A DNA stretch of 64,000 nt from JAIBJN01 sp963699495 (GTDB lineage Bacteria > Actinomycetota > Thermoleophilia > Gaiellales > Gaiellaceae), in assembly GCA_963699495.1 (NCBI GenBank), contig CAVOUB010000005.1, positions 1,054,001 to 1,118,000 of the forward strand, given 5' to 3'. Positions 60,317-64,000 of this stretch are shown here, piece after piece. The translations under genes and the position numbers were made by a program. The notes beneath the pieces were generated by a model that saw nothing but the letters and a program-made list of their open reading frames with translations, ran no database searches and was not told the DNA's origin. The first letter of the stretch is position 1. The number at the start of each line of letters is the position of its first letter.

Positions 60317-61790
60317 ATGCCGGCACCACGCGCGAAGCGGTTACAGGAAGTCGAGGTCCAGGCGCTCGATGCCGCGCGCTTCGAGCCGCTCGTCGGAGTC
60401 GAGCGCATGCGCCGATTCGAGGCGATCGCGGAGGCCACGCGCGTGGCGCTCGAAGGACGGTCGGTTCTGAACATCAATTCGACCGCGGTCGGCGGTGGCG
60501 TCGCCGAGATGTTGCAGACGCTCCTGGCGTACGCGCGCGGCGCGGGAGTCGACGCGCGCTGGCTCGTGATCGAGGGAAACCCGGACTTCTTCGCCATCAC
60601 GAAGCGAATCCACAACGGTCTCTATGGCACGTCCGGGGACGGAGGCGGGCTGGGGAGGCAGGAGCGCGAGGAGTACGAGCGTGTCGCCCGTGCGAACGCC
60701 GAGGAGCTCCTTGCCGTGCTTGCTCCAGGCGACGTCGTCCTGCTGCACGACCCTCAGACGGCCGGCCTGGCGCCGCTGGTCGCGCGTGCCGGCGGACTCG
60801 TCGTGTGGCGCTGCCACGTGGGGCGTGACGAGCCGAACGAATGGACCGAGAGGTCGTGGAGCTTCCTGCGTCCCTATCTCGAGGACGTCGACGCGTTCGT
60901 CTTCTCCCGGCTCGCGTTCGCGCCCACGTGGGCCGATCCCGCCAAGACGTCGGTCGTCGCGCCGTCGATCGATCCGTTCTCGGCCAAGAACGAGCCGATG
61001 TCGGAACGGAACGTTCGGCTTGCTCTGGGTTACGTCGGGCTGCTCGACGGTGACGGGGCTCCCCCGGTCATCCCGTTCGCGAGGCGAGACGGGTCGCCGG
61101 GCCGGATCACCCGCCGCGTGGACGTCGTTCAGGCCGGTCCACCGCCGCCGGCGGGCGCGCCGCTCGTCCTGCAGGCCTCGCGCTGGGACGCGATGAAGGA
61201 CATGGCCGGCGTCATGGAGGGCTTTGCGCATCACGTCGACCACACGCTCGGCGCCCACCTCGTGCTTGCCGGTCCGGCCGTGACCGGAGTTGCGGACGAT
61301 CCGGAGGCGGCAGCGGTGTACGAGGACTGTCTCGAGCGGTGGCGCGCTCTGCCGCACGCGCTTCGAAGCCGCGTACACCTCGCCTGCACGCCGATGGCCG
61401 ATCCGGACGAGGCTGCTGCCATCGTCAACGCTCTGCAGCGGCACGCGACGGTGGTCGTCCAGAAGAGCTTGGCCGAGGGCTTCGGCCTCACGGTCGCCGA
61501 GGGCATGTGGAAGGGTCGTCCGATCGTCGGAACGCGCCGTGGGCGGGATCGCCGACCAGGTCACGAGCGGTGAGCACGGGCTCCTGGTGGACGACCCTGC
61601 CGATCTCGAGGGTTTCGGCGCGGCGGTCGAGCGTTTGCTCCGCGACTCCGAGGAGGCGGAAGCATTCGGCCGAAACGGACGCCGTCGAGCGACCGAGGAG
61701 TTTCTCGGGGATCGGCACCTCGCCCAGTACGCCACCGTCATCGGCAAGCTCCTGGGCGGGCAGTCGGATCAGCTCGCCGGCGAGCCCTGA
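60317..61790 (+). CDS. Trehalose-synthase-type glycosyltransferase (TreT-like, GT4); one-base frameshift near 61536
   Basis: About 491 residues when joined. Start MPAPRAKRLQEVEVQALDAA, then NINSTAVGGGVAEMLQTLLA (donor/acceptor loop), VVWRCHVGRDEPNEWTER, LVLQASRWDAMKDMAGVMEG and E-x7-E in EGFGLTVAEGMWKGRPIVGT. One extra C follows; the frame then resumes GGIADQVTSGEHGLLVDDPA and ends at 61790. TreT joins a nucleotide glucose to glucose to make trehalose. Span is 1 modulo 3. Its upstream 275-bp gap is divergent from the sulfide-reductase gene. Confidence 0.87.
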
Positions 61791-61884
61791 CGGCGCAGAC
61801 GTGCGGGGCTGATGTCGCCCCGGGTACCTTCGGATAAGAAGGACGCAGACTCAGATCCGGCAGGACGCAACTACTCTCTTTGCT

Positions 61885-64000
61885 GTGAGCGTCAGTCAGC
61901 CGGACCGGACGGAGACGAGAGCCCTGGTCGCCGAGCCATCGACGCCTCCCGCCGCGACCGTCGACGAGCTCGAACGGCGGGCGTGGATCGACCGCGACAG
62001 CAGCTGGCTGGAGTTCAATCGACGCGTTCTGGAGCAGGCGCTCGACGACCGGACGCCGCTTCTCGAGCGGGCGAAGTTCCTGGCGATCTTCTCGTCGAAC
62101 CTGGACGAGTTCTTCATGAAGCGGATGGCGATGATCCGCCCGTCCGCTGACGACTCGAGCCTCGCCGCGCAAGAGCGCCGCGATCGGCAGCTGCGGATCC
62201 GGGGGATTGTCGTGTCGCTGCTGGCCGACCAGGCGGCCTGCTACACGGATGTGATCCGCCCGCAGCTCGCCGGCTACGGGATCCATCTCCTGGATTGGAC
62301 CGAGCTGAGCGAGGCGCAGCAGGCCGAGGTGGCGACGGTGTTCGACACGGAGATCTCGCCGGTGCTGACGCCGCTCAGCCTCGACGCGGCGCATCCCTTC
62401 CCGTTCGTCTCGAACCTGTCCACGTCCTGGGCGTTCCAGCTCGGCGAGCCGGTGAGCGGCGAGTCCGTGCTGGTTCGGGTCAAGGTGCCGAGGGAGCTGC
62501 CGCAATGGCTGCGGGTGCGCGCCGGCTCGGGCTCGACGGAACGTGTCTTCGTCGGCCTGGATCAGGTGATCGCCGCGAATGCGGAGAAGCTGTTCCCCGG
62601 GCTGCCGGTCGCCAACGCCAGCCTGTTCAGGGTGTGCCGTGATGCGGAGGTCGAGCTCGACGATGAGGAGGGGGTGGGCAAGCGCGCGCTGGTCGAGCGG
62701 GAGGTGCAGCAGCGTCGCTTCGAGCCCGTGGTGCGCCTCGAGGTCCAGCCTGGCGCCGACCTGCAGATGACCTCGGAGCTCATGCAGCAGTTCGCGCTCA
62801 CCCAGGAGGACATCTACGAGATGCCCGCGCTGCTCGACTACACGACGCTGTTCGAGATCGCCGAGCTCGAGGTCGAGCAGCTTCGCGACCCGCCGTGGAC
62901 CCCGCTGCCGCCGACCGGGCTCGAGGCCGCCGGGAATGACATCTTCTCCGCGATCCGGGCGGGAGACATTCTGCTCCACCAGCCCTACGACAGCTTCTAC
63001 GCGGGCGTGGAGCGCTTCATCCGTGAGGCCGCGGACGATCCGCAGACGGTCTCGATCAAGATGACCGTCTACCGAGTCGGCGACGACACGCCGTTCGTGC
63101 AGTCGCTGATCCGGGCCGCCGAGGCGGGGAAGCAGGTCGCCTGCGTGATCGAGCTGAACGCCCGCTTCGACGAGGCGCGCAACCTGCATTGGTCACGGGA
63201 GCTGGAGAAGGTCGGCGCCCACGTCATGTTCGGGGTGACCGGCTTGAAGACCCACAGCAAGGCCGCCCTCGTCGTGCGCAAGGAGGAGGGCGGCGTGCGG
63301 AGCTACGCGCACGTCGCAACCGGCAACTACCACACGCGCACGGCCCGGCTCTACGAAGACGTGGGGCTGCTCACCGCGAAGCCGGCAGTGACCCGCGACG
63401 TCGTCAACCTCTTCCACTTCCTCACCGGCCGCTCGCGCACGCCGCAGTTTCCGACGCTGCTGGTCGCGCCCATGCACATGCGCGCGCGGTTTGCCGAGTT
63501 GATCGAGCGCGAGATCGAGAACCACAAGGTCGGGCGTCCCGCCCGGATCGTTTGCAAGATGAATCAGCTCGAGGACACGGAGATCTGCCTCCTGCTGACG
63601 CAAGCCTCGCAGGCGGGCGTACCGGTCGACCTGATCGTTCGCGGGCTCTGCTGTCTCGCGCCCGGGGTACCCGGCCTGACGGAGAACATCCGCATCCGCT
63701 CGATCGTCGGCCGCTTCCTCGAGCACTCCCGCATCTTCCACTTCGCCGGCGGCTCCGACGACCCGCTCGAGGGAGACTTCCTGATCGGCTCGGCCGACTG
63801 GATGCACCGAAACCTCTCAGAGCGCGTCGAGGCCGCGGTCCCGATCCTCGAGCGGCGACTTCGCGCCCGGCTCTGGGAGATCCTCGAGGTCTGCTTGGCC
63901 GACCGCCGCAACGCCTGGCAGATGCAGCCTGACGGCAGCTACCTCCAGCTCATGCCCGACGCGGCAGACGACGGCGTCGCCTCGGCCGGGACGCACGCGA
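61885..64000 (+). CDS. ppk1: Polyphosphate kinase 1 (3' end outside the window)
   Basis: About 705 residues visible, no stop before the window ends. It reversibly makes inorganic polyphosphate from ATP. GTG start chosen as the only start upstream of the N-terminal domain WIDRDSSWLEFNRRVLEQAL. Catalytic domain: SIKMTVYRVGDDTPFVQSLI, the phosphorylated His in GLKTHSKAALVV, GNYHTRTARLYEDVGLLT, and the second H-x-D-type motif IVGRFLEHSRIFHFAGG. Length and order are normal for Ppk1. It lies about 95 bases after the TreT-like gene on the same strand. Confidence 0.96.
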   Translation, partial: MSVSQPDRTETRALVAEPSTPPAATVDELERRAWIDRDSSWLEFNRRVLEQALDDRTPLLERAKFLAIFSSNLDEFFMKRMAMIRPSADDSSLAAQERRDRQLRIRGIVVSLLADQAACYTDVIRPQLAGYGIHLLDWTELSEAQQAEVATVFDTEISPVLTPLSLDAAHPFPFVSNLSTSWAFQLGEPVSGESVLVRVKVPRELPQWLRVRAGSGSTERVFVGLDQVIAANAEKLFPGLPVANASLFRVCRDAEVELDDEEGVGKRALVEREVQQRRFEPVVRLEVQPGADLQMTSELMQQFALTQEDIYEMPALLDYTTLFEIAELEVEQLRDPPWTPLPPTGLEAAGNDIFSAIRAGDILLHQPYDSFYAGVERFIREAADDPQTVSIKMTVYRVGDDTPFVQSLIRAAEAGKQVACVIELNARFDEARNLHWSRELEKVGAHVMFGVTGLKTHSKAALVVRKEEGGVRSYAHVATGNYHTRTARLYEDVGLLTAKPAVTRDVVNLFHFLTGRSRTPQFPTLLVAPMHMRARFAELIEREIENHKVGRPARIVCKMNQLEDTEICLLLTQASQAGVPVDLIVRGLCCLAPGVPGLTENIRIRSIVGRFLEHSRIFHFAGGSDDPLEGDFLIGSADWMHRNLSERVEAAVPILERRLRARLWEILEVCLADRRNAWQMQPDGSYLQLMPDAADDGVASAGTHA

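Overview
The window is very GC-rich and densely packed, with short gaps, frequent 4-base ATGA/GTGA overlaps and many GTG/TTG starts. The gene set (Tad pilus inner-membrane proteins, the very large NAD-dependent glutamate dehydrogenase, Kdp potassium pump, LacI/CUT1 sugar operon, trehalose-type glycosyltransferase, Ppk1) points to a soil-type actinobacterium. A Thermoleophilia-like lineage is my inference and is not proven by the sequence. No rRNA, tRNA, CRISPR array or intact insertion sequence was seen.

Layout. 1-16 kb: end of a Tad pilus operon, a long coiled-coil protein, a Nudix-like protein, a secreted calcium-repeat protein, a relic of a B12 photoreceptor, the large glutamate dehydrogenase, a two-component system with two low-complexity exported neighbours, a glycosyltransferase and a lamin-tail protein. 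16-26 kb: a complete but rearranged kdp region on the minus strand. KdpD is split into an ATPase/Usp half after kdpB and a membrane/kinase half next to kdpE, and the pump genes run F-A-C-B. 26-34 kb: a sulfite-oxidase-family enzyme, then a divergent LacI regulator and a beta-glucoside ABC transporter/GH1 operon with a clear promoter and paired operators. 34-42 kb: small proteins, a cold-shock protein, PhoX, a VOC protein, and glpK-glpD.

43-54 kb is the most interesting part. It is a bacterial microcompartment locus of the Rhodococcus/Mycobacterium (RMM, aminoacetone utilisation) type. It encodes a class III aminotransferase/phospho-lyase, an acylating-type aldehyde dehydrogenase, two double-domain shell proteins, a hexamer shell protein, a pentamer shell protein, a small-molecule kinase, a short-chain dehydrogenase, a GntR regulator, an acetamidase/formamidase and an amino-acid/amine permease. 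A plausible path is: amine (perhaps released from an amide) enters, aminoacetone is reduced to 1-amino-2-propanol, the kinase phosphorylates it, the phospho-lyase releases propionaldehyde inside the shell, and the dehydrogenase makes propionyl-CoA. One protein in the shell cluster (46711-47316) is not assigned to any known family here.

54-64 kb: a polyol/sugar catabolic operon (dehydrogenase, GntR regulator, FGGY kinase) divergent from an unassigned TIM-barrel gene across a perfect palindromic operator; a DsrE-like/TusE-like/sulfide-quinone-reductase-like trio; a trehalose-synthase-type glycosyltransferase; and polyphosphate kinase running off the end.

Quality note: seven otherwise normal genes each carry one apparent single-base insertion (each span is 1 modulo 3), and an eighth is suspected. 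A systematic insertion error in the assembly is the simplest explanation. I annotate these as single genes with a frame change and give the approximate place.
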